Below are positions 1 to 10,685 of a DNA stretch of 64,000 bases, one piece after another (position 1 is the first letter of the stretch; the number at the start of each line of letters is the position of its first letter). Made by a program: the position numbers and the translations under genes. Under the pieces are notes generated by a model. It was given only the letters and a program-made list of their open reading frames with translations. It made no database searches and was not told the origin of the DNA. This DNA is from Bemisia tabaci (Eukaryota; Arthropoda; Insecta; Hemiptera; Aleyrodidae), in assembly GCF_918797505.1 (NCBI RefSeq), contig NC_092799.1, forward strand, positions 11,928,295-11,992,294. Direction: 5' to 3'.

Positions 1-79
1 GTATTACGAAACGCAGCCCTGCACGCGTCCTCCTTCCTGTAACGCACCTGTGTCACAGGTTCAGACACCAGCGTTACGT

Positions 80-388
80 AGAGTCCCTTTATACTGAGAG
101 TCAAGACTATGTGAATCCATTTCTGATTGGTTCCTGTATTTTAGGCCTTCGCAGTGTCACAAACGGGAATAAAGATTACATTTTCACCGATTGCAAAGAT
201 TATAATCTGGAATGGACCAGGGAATCACGGGTTCGGCAAGGAACAAAAGGAATGAGAGAAGGAACGGAGAAAGGAGTTTGAGAATGGGCCGATCAAAGAT
301 TACGAAAAACGTTCAATTTCTGTAATCTTTATTCCCGTTTGTGACTCCATGAGGGGTGTTGTCTTGACTCTCAGTATAAAGGGACTCT
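80..388. mobile_element. MITE with 28-bp terminal inverted repeats, Mutator-like target duplication
   Basis: The ends form a perfect 28-bp inverted repeat (80-107 and 361-388, starting AGAGTCCCTTTATACTGAGA). It is flanked by a 10-bp direct repeat AGCGTTACGT (70-79 and 389-398). A second perfect 25-bp inverted repeat lies inside (156-180 and 321-345). There is no coding capacity. A 9-11 bp target duplication is typical of Mutator-like elements, so that superfamily is inferred. The right end supplies the stop codon of the neighbouring minus-strand ORF. Confidence 0.8.
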
Positions 389-1285
389 AGCGTTACGTAG
401 GTACTTCGCGAACACCTTCTTTATTTTCGATACGGAATTATAGTGCAACTTACTCTGCAGCATATCGTCTAGAGTTTGGGCCCACGAGTTGACTTTTTCC
501 AGGAATTTTGGGACTTGATCCTTGCGTCGATCCGCGCTGGAAGCAAGCTCTTCGTTGGTCTTGTCCAGTTGTTGCAGGATCATATCTCCCAGCTCGGGTC
601 TCATGTCTGAACTCGACCTCTCATCCTGAAGCTCTGATGATTTGTCATCAACACTCTCATCAGAGCGTGCATCAGCACGCTTGTTGGCGCTCGCAACAGA
701 TCCCTTGTCAGACTGCGCATCAACACGCTTATTTGAACTCGCATTAGGTCGCTCATCGGAATGGGCATCAACACGCTTATTTGAACTCGCATTAGGTCGC
801 TCATCGGAATGCGCATCAACACGCTTAGTGCCTCCCGCACCAGATCGTTTATCAGACTGTGTATCAACACTTTTATTAGAACTCGTGTTAGATCGTTCAT
901 CAGAACGTGCATCAAGACGCTTATTGCCACTTGTACCAGATCGTTTATCAGACTGTGTATCAACACTTTCATTAGAACTCGTGTTAGATTGCTCATCAGA
1001 ATGTGCGTCTAGGCGCTTATTGCCACTTGTACCAGATCGTTTATCAGACTGTGCATCAACACTTTTATTAGAACTCGTGTTAGATTGCTCATCAGAATGT
1101 GCGTCTAGGCGCTTATTGACACTTGTACCAGATCGCTCATCAGAATGCGCATCAGCACGCTTGTTGCCACCTGTGCTGGATCGCTCATCAGGATGCGCAT
1201 CAGTACGCTTATTGCCACTTGTAACAGATCGCTCATCAGAATGCGCATCAGCACGCTTATTAGCACGTGCATCAACGCATGCTAT
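371..1285 (-). CDS. Probable terminal exon encoding a 16-residue tandem-repeat protein (unknown function)
   Basis: The reading frame is open on the minus strand. It starts just after a plausible 3' splice site (GGAAATTTCAG, exon from 1285) and ends at a stop inside the MITE at 80-388. Most of it (about 1261-650) is 12 to 13 copies of a 16-residue unit of the form NKRxDAHSDERSxTSG, that is, a 48-bp minisatellite. In the middle two unit types alternate, giving a 96-bp higher-order repeat. A non-repetitive tail of about 90 residues follows, rich in charged residues and including DMILQQLDKTNEELASS, which looks helical. The repeat part is highly polar and probably disordered. The phase of the frame is kept over all repeats, which favours real coding. 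No upstream exon or start could be assigned, and no family was recognised. It could instead be a minisatellite with a fortuitous open frame. Confidence 0.45.
   Translation of the reverse strand: MACVDARANKRADAHSDERSVTSGNKRTDAHPDERSSTGGNKRADAHSDERSGTSVNKRLDAHSDEQSNTSSNKSVDAQSDKRSGTSGNKRLDAHSDEQSNTSSNESVDTQSDKRSGTSGNKRLDARSDERSNTSSNKSVDTQSDKRSGAGGTKRVDAHSDERPNASSNKRVDAHSDERPNASSNKRVDAQSDKGSVASANKRADARSDESVDDKSSELQDERSSSDMRPELGDMILQQLDKTNEELASSADRRKDQVPKFLEKVNSWAQTLDDMLQSKLHYNSVSKIKKVFAKYLRNARVPLY
650..1261. repeat. 48-bp minisatellite, about 13 units
   Basis: Tandem 48-bp units are visible by eye, for example the repeated GCTCATCAGAATG and CGCTTATTGCCACTTGTACC blocks. Units differ by a few substitutions and no frame-breaking indels were seen. 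Adjacent A/B unit types alternate near 890-1110. Confidence 0.9.
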
Positions 1286-1427
1286 CTGAAATTTCCAAAA
1301 TAGCATTTTAAAACCACAAATGATGGGAAGTTTAAACCTGCAAAAGTGTCGATCATTTTCTTTAGAAATTATCCAGAGAAGCATTGACACGCCAAAACTG
1401 GCAGCTCGTGGTTAATCCTGAGGCACA

Positions 1428-1573
1428 GTTGGACTGCATTTTGCAATTTGGAACTATAAATTCTGGCTCTTCTGGAAAAACACTTATGTGCATGGGGAAA
1501 CTAATGGCACATACGTTGTTTTTAAACCGGGCTAGAATTTATAGCTCCAAATTGCAAAATGTAGTCCAGTTGG
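1428..1573. mobile_element. Short palindromic MITE (TTGGACTNCATTTTGCAATT family)
   Basis: The left arm TTGGACTGCATTTTGCAATT is matched in inverted orientation by the right arm ending at about 1573. Relatives occur at 57,008-57,155 and 46,239-46,645. Single or eroded arms are seen near 32,090-32,220 and 41,690-41,775. It is non-coding. Confidence 0.75.
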
Positions 1574-2002
1574 TCTTAGAACTCGAAATTTTCAAGACTC
1601 ATGCACAACGCGTTAACTTTGAAAAATGACGACTCTGCTCAAAATCGAATCCCAGGATAAAATTGGGGTTTTTTCAAAGTTTGGATTAGTACTCCTTACA
1701 AAGTCATTCAGTTTTGTGACTCTTGTACAATCCCTTGCACTTTACAGCTCAAAATGCCAAGATATTGATTTCCTTTCTTAGAATAGATCACCACCATCAT
1801 CCTAATAAAATTATTTTTACTGATACTATCTAGATACGTCAATATTCGAACATTGCAGCTGTTTTTCTTCCATGTGATCTTCTACCGATCTTCCAGCAAA
1901 TTCACCCCCCTGAAAAACTTATTCCCTGGAATTTAGTCTCCTAGTACCTATAGTTACACGATCAAATTCCGAACCAATCCTGATCAAAGTAGACCTGTTG
2001 AT
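1574..2002. other. Non-coding interval, nothing recognised
   Basis: AT-rich sequence between two transposon-like elements. I see no ORF of note, no RNA gene and no repeat structure. Confidence 0.5.
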
Positions 2003-2710
2003 CAGGGCCGGATTTACCTACTTGCCGCTTATGGGCCACCTGTATTTTGCCGCCCCCTTCTCATTCGTTTTGAAACATCAATAAAAACCATCAAATGAAC
2101 GTGCCGGAGGGGAATGGATGCATGAGACGCGTTTACTCGTGTTGGACACATTTTTTGCGAAAGTCCTGTCAACACTCCTATCAAAAGTTTACGGAACTTT
2201 GAGCGAAAGTTAAGTTCCGTAAACCTATCCCTGTGTGGACAAGGTCCTCCATTTATAAGAAATTAACAAACAAATTATGAAAGAACAAACATAAATGTGG
2301 TTTAACAATTGTAACTTCCGCTGCTGCGTCGCGCTGACCGCACTGTGTTTGACGCAATGCGTGAAGTATTCATGCAGTCTTGTAGGCGCTAATATGTGTT
2401 ACATGCCGACCGCCGTGCCGCGGGCCTCTCCTATTCATCTCAAATCCTCGTCATCACTGCTCTCTGCACCGCGCCGCTCCAAGCCAAATCGCGTGTTAGG
2501 TTTCTTTTTTAACTCGACTACTTAAATGTGCTGTCTCTTGTATCACCGAAAGACGACAGAATTAGAAATTACTACACTTTCAGGAAATGAGAGATTTTGT
2601 CGCCTCTTCTCGTTTGTAATTCTTTTTTAAACCTACGTTTGAAAAAAATGGCAAAATTTGCCGCCATGGGCCGTGGCCCATGTGGCCACCCCCTTAATCC
2701 GGCCTTACTG
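2003..2710. mobile_element. Non-autonomous hAT-like element
   Basis: The ends are CAGGGCCGGATTTACC at 2003 and AATCCGGCC near 2694-2704. This CAGGGCCGGATT type of terminus is widespread in arthropod hAT-like elements. Inside is a degraded copy of the hairpin repeat found intact at 4931, 51445 and 63183 (GCAATGCGTGAAGTATTCAT near 2357). No transposase is present. Confidence 0.6.
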
Positions 2711-4557
2711 TTGAAGATTGATGGTCACCATATGCAACACTCCTCTCTGATCAAAATTAGACGGGCAAAATTAGAATTGAATGTCACCATTCGTCGTTTC
2801 CTGCCGCATGAGACATTTCTGCTAAGTTTTCATTTTTTAAATAAATAATGTAACGATTTTTTAACTCTTGGCTTTTTTATGGTAATTGGTTCAGGAATTT
2901 GATCAAATATCGAGAAGTTTTAAGCGTACACATCTTAAACCCACTGCACAACCACGAATCGTCGTCCCGCTGACTTTTGGGAATATGTTCATTTCTACGT
3001 GAGCCCTGTTTTCCAGAAAGCTCCATGCTTTTTGGGGCTCATATGGATATGAAGATATTCCCTCGACGTCAGAGGAGCAATGTCAATGTCAATGTCAAAA
3101 AAATTCACTTACGTCCAAGAGGAGCACGGACAATGTCACTAAATAAACCACTTTGATCGCACCCATTATTGGCTGTTTGAGTAACTGGTGCCGCCTTTCA
3201 TAATCCGAGCTCTTAAGTATGCATATTCCATGTGGCATGCAGATTGCGTGACAGCTCTATGTCATCGCTTTGGCAATTCATTTCTTTTAAACTTGTGTCG
3301 CACCTTCAGGTGTTGTCAAAATGAGTGTCCCCATGCACACTGCATCGATGTGTTACGTTCGACTGTTATTTCATTGAGTGAAGGGGTAAAAAAATCACTA
3401 AAAGAAGTTTTCAATTAACACGGATTTTTTGTGAGAAGTGAAATTAAAGATCCTTAATTTTTGGTGTCACATATGTGCGTGCTGATAACTTAGTAATCCT
3501 CGCTTTTTATAGTAAGTTTTCCTTGTTTTGCGCATGTAACTGCAAGAATTTCATCAAAACGTTCATGACTGGGAAAAGGAAGTGTTCTTTAACGACCGTG
3601 TTGTGCCCATGAACAGCTGTTAATCACAAGCACCACTACCTAGAGGAGAATTCTGCGAACAGTTTTGCAAAAAAAACTCTCAGAATGGGTTTGTTTTAAG
3701 CAGAAGATATATAGGCATATGAATGGGCTTATGCGAGGGTAAAATTGCGAGAAAATCAAAATGGACAAATTAAAAAAGTCTAAAATTCAATCGTAGCGCG
3801 CATTCTGCCTAGTTTGAAACGAGCTTTCTAAAAATTTCCCGCGTCTGCGGAAAATTTTCTCAACCGCTGACGACCAGGTTTGCCCAGAAAGAGGGGTAAG
3901 AAAACCAAACCTGAATAAACACGCAATTTCGAAAACTTTCTCTAACGTGGTATTTCACTATTTTCGTTCTTTCTTTCCAGATGTTTTGCAAGACAAAAGC
4001 TTTAAATCGATCGCGAGGAAACTTTTACCAGTTTGTGAGATCATTCGTTTGTCTAGGTCAGATTTTCTCAAGTCTCTCTGTGTGGAAATCTGACTGCCGA
4101 ACGATGAGAAAACCTGCCCGGAGGTGCAAATCTGACTGCCGGCCGGTGAAACAAGCTGTCCGCAGGCGCGATTAATTTGAAAACTTTCCAAACTACGCAT
4201 ATTGCGAGCAAAGGAGTATAAATTTCAGACTTTTTTTATGCGCCAGAACTGGCCCGAAGTGATTTTCGTGCTATTTTGTCTGGAGAAAGTCTGTTCACAT
4301 GTGGTTGCATAGTGTTGTTTTTGTTCGGAGCTGGAACGCTGTAAGCGCAAGGAGAGGCAACCCGCTTTCAGTTAATGCCTGGGCGACATAAGCAGATGCG
4401 GACCCAGCAATTTGGCGACACCGAATTCCCTTCATTAAAACCTATGTTAAATAATCGATTCTTGTCGGAGCACCTGGCCCCTCCAAGAATCGATATCTAT
4501 TCACTGGTTTAGATGGAGGGAAACAGTGGTGCCAAGTTGCTGGATCCGCCAATGAAT
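2711..4557. other. Non-coding interval without a supported gene
   Basis: Only short, low-complexity open frames are present. A short direct repeat GTCAATGTCAATGTCAA lies near 3080. Around 4060-4165 there is a weak repeat of GAAATCTGACTGCCG. I could not support a gene or a complete transposon here. Confidence 0.4.
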
Positions 4558-5419
4558 CCCTGGTAAAAATTGGCGATAGGAGCTGCGTTTCAAAATACTA
4601 TAAGAATTCGTATAGCCGGCTAAAGGAGGCGATAGAAAATCATATAGCTGGCTGTAGAAAGCGGAGAAAATCATAGAGCCGGGCTATACGAAGCGATAAA
4701 ACATTATGAAGGCGGGCTATAGTTCCTATCGCTATACACCTTAAAATTTACAAAACACACATTATACTTTCCTTCAATACATATTTTTTTTCATCAATTA
4801 AAATGAGAATAATCCAAACAGGATGTGCAAACATTTTGAAATCATGATTTGAAAAACGCTGACTCCGCAAGATTATATTGGAGCCTACCACAGAGCGGAG
4901 CGGCGTGCTGCCAGCGATAAGCGCGCACCAGCGCCTACAAACCTAACAGGGATACTTCACGCATGGCGCGATGCGTGAAGTATCCCTGTTAGGTTTGTAG
5001 GCGCCAATGCGCGTTTTCTGCTGGCTGCCCGCCCGCCGCGCCGCGCCGCAGCGTACCACGGCGCTTGAAGCAACTATTTCACACCAGAGGTATTGCACAG
5101 TATCATACGAAATTGAAGGCGCTCCAACATATTAGGAATGGCAGGCATCCTTCAAAAGTACGGAGCTTTCCTCGCAAAATAAATCAAGATACTACGACCC
5201 AAAAAGAGAGCGGTACTTTAAAAACTCACTAAGTCCTAGCATCCGTAATTAGTAACGTTTAGCATACACTTTATTGCCAGGCTGTTGCTTACTCGCCTTC
5301 GGCTATAAAATGCTATAAGAAATTGTGTTGCCGGCTATAGAAGCTATTGGAAATCTTACAGCCGGCTGTAGGCCTATGGTATTTTGGAACACAGATTCTA
5401 CTGCCAATTTTTACCAGGG
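4558..5419. mobile_element. Terminal-inverted-repeat element with nested hairpin insertion
   Basis: The termini CCCTGGTAAAAATTGGC (4558-4574) and GCCAATTTTTACCAGGG (5403-5419) are perfect inverted repeats. Subterminal blocks containing TATAGCCGGCTA are repeated several times near each end. The middle (about 4,880-5,075) is a GC-rich block with a perfect 34-bp-arm hairpin. There is no transposase, so it is non-autonomous. Confidence 0.8.
4931..5004. repeat. Perfect hairpin repeat, 34-bp arms, copy 1
   Basis: The arms 4931-4964 and 4971-5004 are perfectly complementary around a 6-nt spacer (GGCGCG). The core is ACAAACCTAACAGGGATACT. Two close relatives are at 51,445-51,511 and 63,183-63,258, each set in a GC-rich block. 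Confidence 0.9.
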
Positions 5420-5492
5420 TAACTAAAGCGGCTTCGGAACACGAACGGTTGCATCTAGGCGCTCTAGTCTAAATAGTTATTGGTATTGTAGC

Positions 5493-5757
5493 CTGCGGGC
5501 CGATTATTGAAACTGATAGACAAAGAAGACATAGGGAGTATAGAGCGATCCTACTGGTTGACATGATTGGATCTTATAGTCTAAGGAAGAAAATGATGGA
5601 CTAACTGTTAGGTTTCTCGTGGGTTGCCGTTAGTTAGTCCATTACCTACCTCCCATGCCCATTGCCACCACCCACTTCCACCAATAGGATCCCTCCAAAT
5701 CCCTTTTGTCGTCTTTGTCTATAGCTTTGTCCATCAGTTTCAATAATCTGCCCGCAG
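5493..5757. mobile_element. Palindromic MITE, GATTATTGAAACTGAT family, copy 1
   Basis: The ends CGATTATTGAAACTGATAGA and CATCAGTTTCAATAATC are inverted repeats. Subterminal parts (GACAAAGAAGAC and GTCTTTGTCTA) also pair. A second copy with the same internal sequence lies at 56,278-56,551 in the receptor gene. It is non-coding. Confidence 0.85.
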
Positions 5758-6330
5758 ATGTGGTAGCTCATCCTATGTGATCATCCTTGATCATCAAAAG
5801 TGATCTAGGAGTCAACTTCTTACATTTATATCATGAGGTATCATTAATTTTCTTTCATATTTCATGAAAAAATAAATCAAAGCAAAAGAAGTAAAACAAA
5901 ACACAATTTTTATTATTCAACAATTCAAAGGCAACAGTATTAATCGAACATTCTGCGCGTTTTTTTTTTTTTAAATTTAAAACAAACTTTGAAAAAATAA
6001 CATTTAAAGCAAATTGCTTCGTACATAGTAAGTGCTACTGCTACGTTCATAAAAACTGTCCTCTACTTCCAAGGGGCTGGATTCATTGTTTAATACATCT
6101 ACAAGGAAAAGTCATTCCATCTCTTTTGCCGCCACGAGGACTAAGAAATTAGGAAATGGATCGTTTAAAGAAGAAATAGATTAAAATAGGTATCAACATC
6201 TGCTCCGCACCCTGATAAATAAAAAAAAACCGCTCAGCATCTGTCTATTTCAGGGTATGAATTACAGATATTGAAAACTTGTGCTCGGCGTGTCCCAACT
6301 GTGCAATTGTCAATTTTAAACCCAAAAAAA
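5758..6330. other. AT-rich non-coding interval
   Basis: AT-rich sequence with homopolymer T and A runs (near 5962 and 6223). No ORF, RNA gene or repeat family was recognised. Confidence 0.4.
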
Positions 6331-6344
6331 ACCTAGGTACCGTG

Positions 6345-7255
6345 GCCAGAGGCCACTTTTCTATTAGAACAGTCCCACATTGATTTATTCGAGTTTAAGA
6401 GTGTTAAATGTTTTAACACCTGTGTTGCCTTCTCCAAGTGGCTACAAATAACATTAACTCCTGCCAGCACATACTCAGATATTGAAAGAGAACTACTTGG
6501 TATTTTTGCGATTCTGGGTCTCCCCAAAATTTTAGTAAGCGACAATGGTTGACCTTTTGACTCCACCGACTATGAAATTTTCTGTACAACATTTAACATT
6601 CAAAAATTACATTCATCGGCCTATTATGAATATGCCCAGTCTGGCAACTTTTGCAGCAGACTTAGGTCTCCTTTGAAGATTTTCTTCTAGATTCCATTTC
6701 GTACAACCTAGTTTTTGTTGCCGTTATAATAAATTTACCCTGAAAAATGCCTTGTTGCACAGCCCAGAATCAAACGGCCTAGCCGAGAGGGGGGCCCAAA
6801 TTGCAAAAAGGGGTCTTGAAAAATGTTGATGCCCAACGAAAACTCCTTATCCTCACCCAATTCATCGGCTAACTTGTTACTCACTGTCAGCAAATTTTTA
6901 TTTTATTATCGCAGCACGCCATCTACGCTACCTGGATGGTTTCGTAATGTTGAGGCTGAAAGTTACGTAGACATGATACATTGGAAGGATACTGTCCTCG
7001 CATCTCCAATTCTAAGAAATGTCTCCTCACAACAGATTTATGACTATTCATCTCAAGACATTTCGCCGATGTTACATATTCCAAAGTACCCTGCTCACAC
7101 ACAAAGCGTTGAAAGAATCGTTTCAAGAAGTATCAAAGGTCTCGAGACAAGTTAGTGGATTTAATGCCCGACACGGCTTGTTCCAAAGCAGAATTCTACA
7201 TCGGAAAGAAATGCCAAAACTAAGAATTAGGGCAGATTATAAAGCTTCGAATTAG
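6345..7255 (+). pseudogene. Decayed Ty3/Gypsy-type integrase fragment with a downstream conserved tail
   Basis: The plus-strand translation shows integrase-core text with stops and frameshifts. Around 6,520-6,590 it reads PKILVSDNG, then a stop, then PFDSTDYEIFCTTFNI. This matches the second catalytic Asp region of retroviral-type integrases. Near 6,762-6,900 it reads SPESNGLAERGAQIAKRGL followed by FLFYYRSTPST, the usual C-terminal integrase-core signature. From about 6,970 a different frame gives YPAHTQSVERIV and a tail ending in MPKLRIRADYK. This resembles a conserved tail seen in uncharacterised arthropod transposon-associated proteins, and that link is from memory. Premature stops make it non-functional. 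No LTRs or RT were seen beside it. Confidence 0.65.
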
Positions 7256-7362
7256 AACATTCATGTCTCCAATGCAGGTTGGGGAGGCACGGGAGGGACT
7301 CTATGCGCAATCACCTCGACCCTTTGCGCCTCCCCTGTTTTAGCTTTTGATGTTTTTGCGGA

Positions 7363-7856
7363 ATGCATATGTTAGCACCTCCAATTACTTCCCGCTTCTT
7401 TTTATTATTTTAATTGCACTTTATTAGCCTGTGATACTACTTTGCCACGCATACGCGTGGTACAATTGTCTAGGTAAAGAAGAAGCCGTCGCGACGACTC
7501 GGAAATTACCAAAGAGAGCTAATGCTCTTTTAATATTTTGTTCAGATTTTATCTACATTTTATCCACATTTTAACAATTTTTTACTGCCTTTTAACTTTG
7601 AAACAATATGATATGTCATCAGTAAATGAGCCGCCCTCTTACGCCAGAAATTATCAGCCTAGATGATTCGTTTGAACTTGTTGCAAATTTATCAACTGAA
7701 GGATCTCATGTTTTACTACCTCAGCCCCCCCCCCCCCCCCCCCCCTCCCTCCTCTCGATTTTTTCAATCTTCCGAGGCGTTCAAACAGATTATTACACAT
7801 CAAGCCTCCTGTGTATGCACTTACAAAGAAGCGGGAAGTAATTGGAGGTGCTAACA
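7363..7856. repeat. Inverted repeat flanking the LTR-element insertion site
   Basis: The 31-bp block beginning GTTAGCACCTCCAATTACTT (7363-7393) is repeated in inverted orientation at 7826-7856. The right arm runs directly into the 5' LTR target duplication. The LTR element therefore landed at the edge of an older palindromic element. The interval also holds a long C homopolymer (about 7,727-7,745) and no supported gene. Confidence 0.7.
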
Positions 7857-7857
7857 G

Positions 7858-8769
7858 TGTGAGGTCAATAATTCTGTTGCTAACCGAAGTCTCTGTTGCT
7901 AACTGAATTCTTTCCCTCGCCTTTCTTGATGAGTCACCTCAAATCAATAACGTAGGCGCCGAAATTCTTCATGCGATGTCGAATTCATGTCCTGCGCTGT
8001 CAAGCGTCCGAGATGTCCTCAGCAAATCTCGATGCGCTCTTGACTCAATCTTATTTTATCCTTCTTACTTAAAGCATCTCTGCTCCAAACCCAGGGTTGT
8101 GCCCTCAAGCACTATGCCACAATTTAGTGGTTTCGATTGAGTCTCGTTAAGGCTCCGGTTACAATTTAGTAACTGCGACGGAGTTTCGTTACAACTCAAA
8201 CCTCGACGGTGTTACGTACAACACAAATAGTCCGAGTACTTTACACTCACTTCGTTTTACACGCGTTAAGTGTTAATTCGGTGGTAACACGTAAGTTACA
8301 TTCGGACGCGTACGTTACACGCAAATTCGACCGCGTTCGTTACACGCAAATCCGGCCGCGTACGTTACACGCAAAACTTCAACATCTTCAGTTTATGGTG
8401 CGCTAAGGTAAAACATCTCATCATCCTAAAAATCCTTCATTATTTCCCATATCTTTCCTCTACCAATTTTTCCACTCCAACTATCATACTAAAATTTCCG
8501 TAACCAATTTATCTGTAAATTCATTAATTGTAACTCCATTTTTCTTGTAATATCTGTTATACTAAATCTGTTATTTTCCTCAATATACATAGCCGAAAGA
8601 CTTCAAACGTACTGAGTCCGACTCTTCATTTAATTTCCCTTGAATTCCTTATCTAGAATAAATTAGGTAAGAAGGTGAAAGTTGTTTTGGTTGCAGTTCA
8701 TTTCAATCCATCATAAATTTCTATTAAACTCATCATATTAATTAAAGGCAACCCAAACATCTTCTCACA
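7858..8769 (+). repeat. 5' long terminal repeat (912 bp)
   Basis: It matches 19,203-20,115 essentially base for base, and the only difference I noticed is one T in a homopolymer (near 8,470 versus 19,812). It starts TGTG and ends CACA. A block at about 8,210-8,395 repeats the motif CGTTACACGCAAAT several times. AATAAA lies at 8657-8662. Consensus-like splice donors occur at 8408 (AAG/GTAAAA) and 8667 (GTAAGA). Transcription start and R/U5 borders cannot be read from sequence alone. Confidence 0.9.
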
Positions 8770-8770
8770 T

Positions 8771-8784
8771 TGGTGGAGGCGCAG
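8771..8784 (+). promoter_or_regulatory. Candidate reverse-transcription primer-binding site
   Basis: TGGTGGAGGCGCAG begins one base after the 5' LTR. It starts with TGG, the complement of the tRNA CCA end. I cannot name the tRNA without a search. Confidence 0.4.
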
Positions 8785-9636
8785 TTTTCCTTAAGTACCT
8801 CTCGCAACTAAAAAAGAACTTAAACCCCCCCCCCCCCCATTAATCCAAAATTTTTTTTTTTTACTTTCTTCAAAAATCTCCACCAACTACCTCTCATAAC
8901 TAAAAAAAAATCCCCTCCACAAAACCTTTTTTGTCCCCTTGACTAAAAGCTCCATAACTGAAAACCTAAAGATTTAATAATTCATTCTCTTTTTATCAAC
9001 TTCTTTTTCTTTCTATTTTATTTTTAACCTTTTATTTTTATATCCCTTCAGATTATTTGTAAAAATAACCGAAATTTATTCAAAGCCGGTTGTTCTACAT
9101 AATTTTCATTGCTTCTTTTCATCTCTATTTTTTTTAAAAAAATTTATTTTCCTTTTCTCTTTTCTCAAAATTTTGTAAAATAGCCACCTCACCAGGGTTT
9201 ATGGGAAAGTTGGTTCTACTCCAAGCAGAACGCGACAAGTACTGTCCACGATTTTCTTGATTATTAATTTAATCCTGAAATAGACGAAACTAGCCCCGAG
9301 CCAGCTATCTTACACAATTTTTTTTTTCTCCCTTTCCTTTCTTTCTCTCAAACTCTTGAACTTTTACACTTTTTAACTTTTATTACTCTATTACTTAATT
9401 ACCAACACTGACCAATTTTAATTTACTTTTTTTTTCATTTCTCAGAATTTTGTAAAATAGCTACCTCACCAGGGTTTATGGGAAAGTTGGTTCTGCTCCA
9501 TTCAGAACGCGACAAGTACTGTCCATGATTTTCTTGATTATTAATTTAATCCTGAAATAGACGAAACTAGCCCCGAGCCAGTTATTTTGCATACTTCTTT
9601 TTCTCAACCTGATTGCTGACAAACCTGACTCTTACC
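8785..9636 (+). other. LTR-element leader with a duplicated block
   Basis: A pyrimidine-rich non-coding leader. Two diverged copies of a block of about 140 bp (about 9,175-9,300 and 9,447-9,590) share CCAGGGTTTATGGGAAAGTT and ACGAAACTAGCCCCGAGCCA. The block contains several possible stems and might be a structured RNA leader or packaging region (inference). Confidence 0.6.
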
Positions 9637-10376
9637 GAACAAAGGTATACTATTTTGGCTGAAAGATCCCTTAGTTGGCGTTCATTTGACCAAATTACCT
9701 GAGTTCAGACTTTACAACTTTCACTCAGACGAACAAAGGTATACTATTTTGGCTGAAAGATCCCTTAGTTGGCGTTCATTTGACCAAATTACCTGAGTTC
9801 AGACCTTACAACTTTCACTCAGACGAACAAAGGTATACTATTTTGGCTGAAAGATCCCTTAGTTGGCGTTCATTTGACCAAATTACCTGAGTTCAGACTT
9901 TACAACTTTCACTCAGACGAACAAAGGTATACTATTTTGGCTGAAAGATCCCTTAGTTGGCGTTCATTTGACCAAATTACCTGAGTTCAGACTTTACAAC
10001 TTTCACTCAGACGAACAAAGGTATACTATTTTGGCTGAAAGATCCCTTAGTTGGCGTTCATTTGACCAAATTACCTGAGTTCAGACTTTACAACTTTCAC
10101 TCAGACGAACAAAGGTATACTATTTTGGCTGAAAGATCCCTTAGCTGGCGTTCATTTGACCAAATTACCTGAGTTCAGACTTTACAACTTTCACTCAGAC
10201 GAACAAAGGTATACTATTTTGGCTGAAAGATCCCTTAGTTGGCGTTCATTTGACCAAACTACCTGAGTTCAGACATTTTAACTACTACCAAAACGAACAA
10301 AGGTATACTACGTTGGCTGACAGTATCCCTTAACTGGCGTTCATTAGCCAAACTACCTGAGTTCAGACATTTTAAC
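9637..10376 (+). repeat. 94-bp tandem repeat, eight copies, in the LTR-element leader
   Basis: The motif GAACAAAGGTATACTA starts at 9637, 9731, 9825, 9919, 10013, 10107, 10201 and 10295, an exact 94-bp period. The first seven copies are nearly identical. The eighth is diverged (ACGTTGGCTGACAG instead of TTTTGGCTGAAAG). Each unit contains AACAAAGG, GGCGTTCATT and TACCTGAGTTCAGAC. The array is not an open frame. Confidence 0.95.
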
Positions 10377-10685
10377 GCTTAAATATTCTCGTCTGCCATC
10401 ACAATTTTTTCACACAAATTTTACTATTTTTAGTAACTCCCTTAACTGCAAAATTTTAAGAAACACAATTTTTACAATAATTGTTTCCATTCTTAGTGAA
10501 GAACTTCTAGTTACCAACTTTTTGGTTAAAAAAGGTAATTTTTATACTTAATCATAACTCCACTATCTTTCTATCAGTAAACTTCGTGATCGATCGTACC
10601 CATCCTTCACTTGAACTCACACTACAGCCCGCGATACTTCCCCCCTCCCCCACCCCCTATAATCTCGATTAAACAGTTAACATCT

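Noticed and set aside
642..1289. Plus-strand 215-codon open frame over the minisatellite
   Set aside because: It is the antisense of the 48-bp repeat. The minus-strand frame has a splice acceptor and a non-repetitive tail, so it is the better candidate.
8209..8406. 65-codon ORF inside the LTR, repeated at 19,554-19,751
   Set aside because: It is identical only because the LTRs are identical, and it is built from short repeated motifs with no start context. More likely regulatory sequence.
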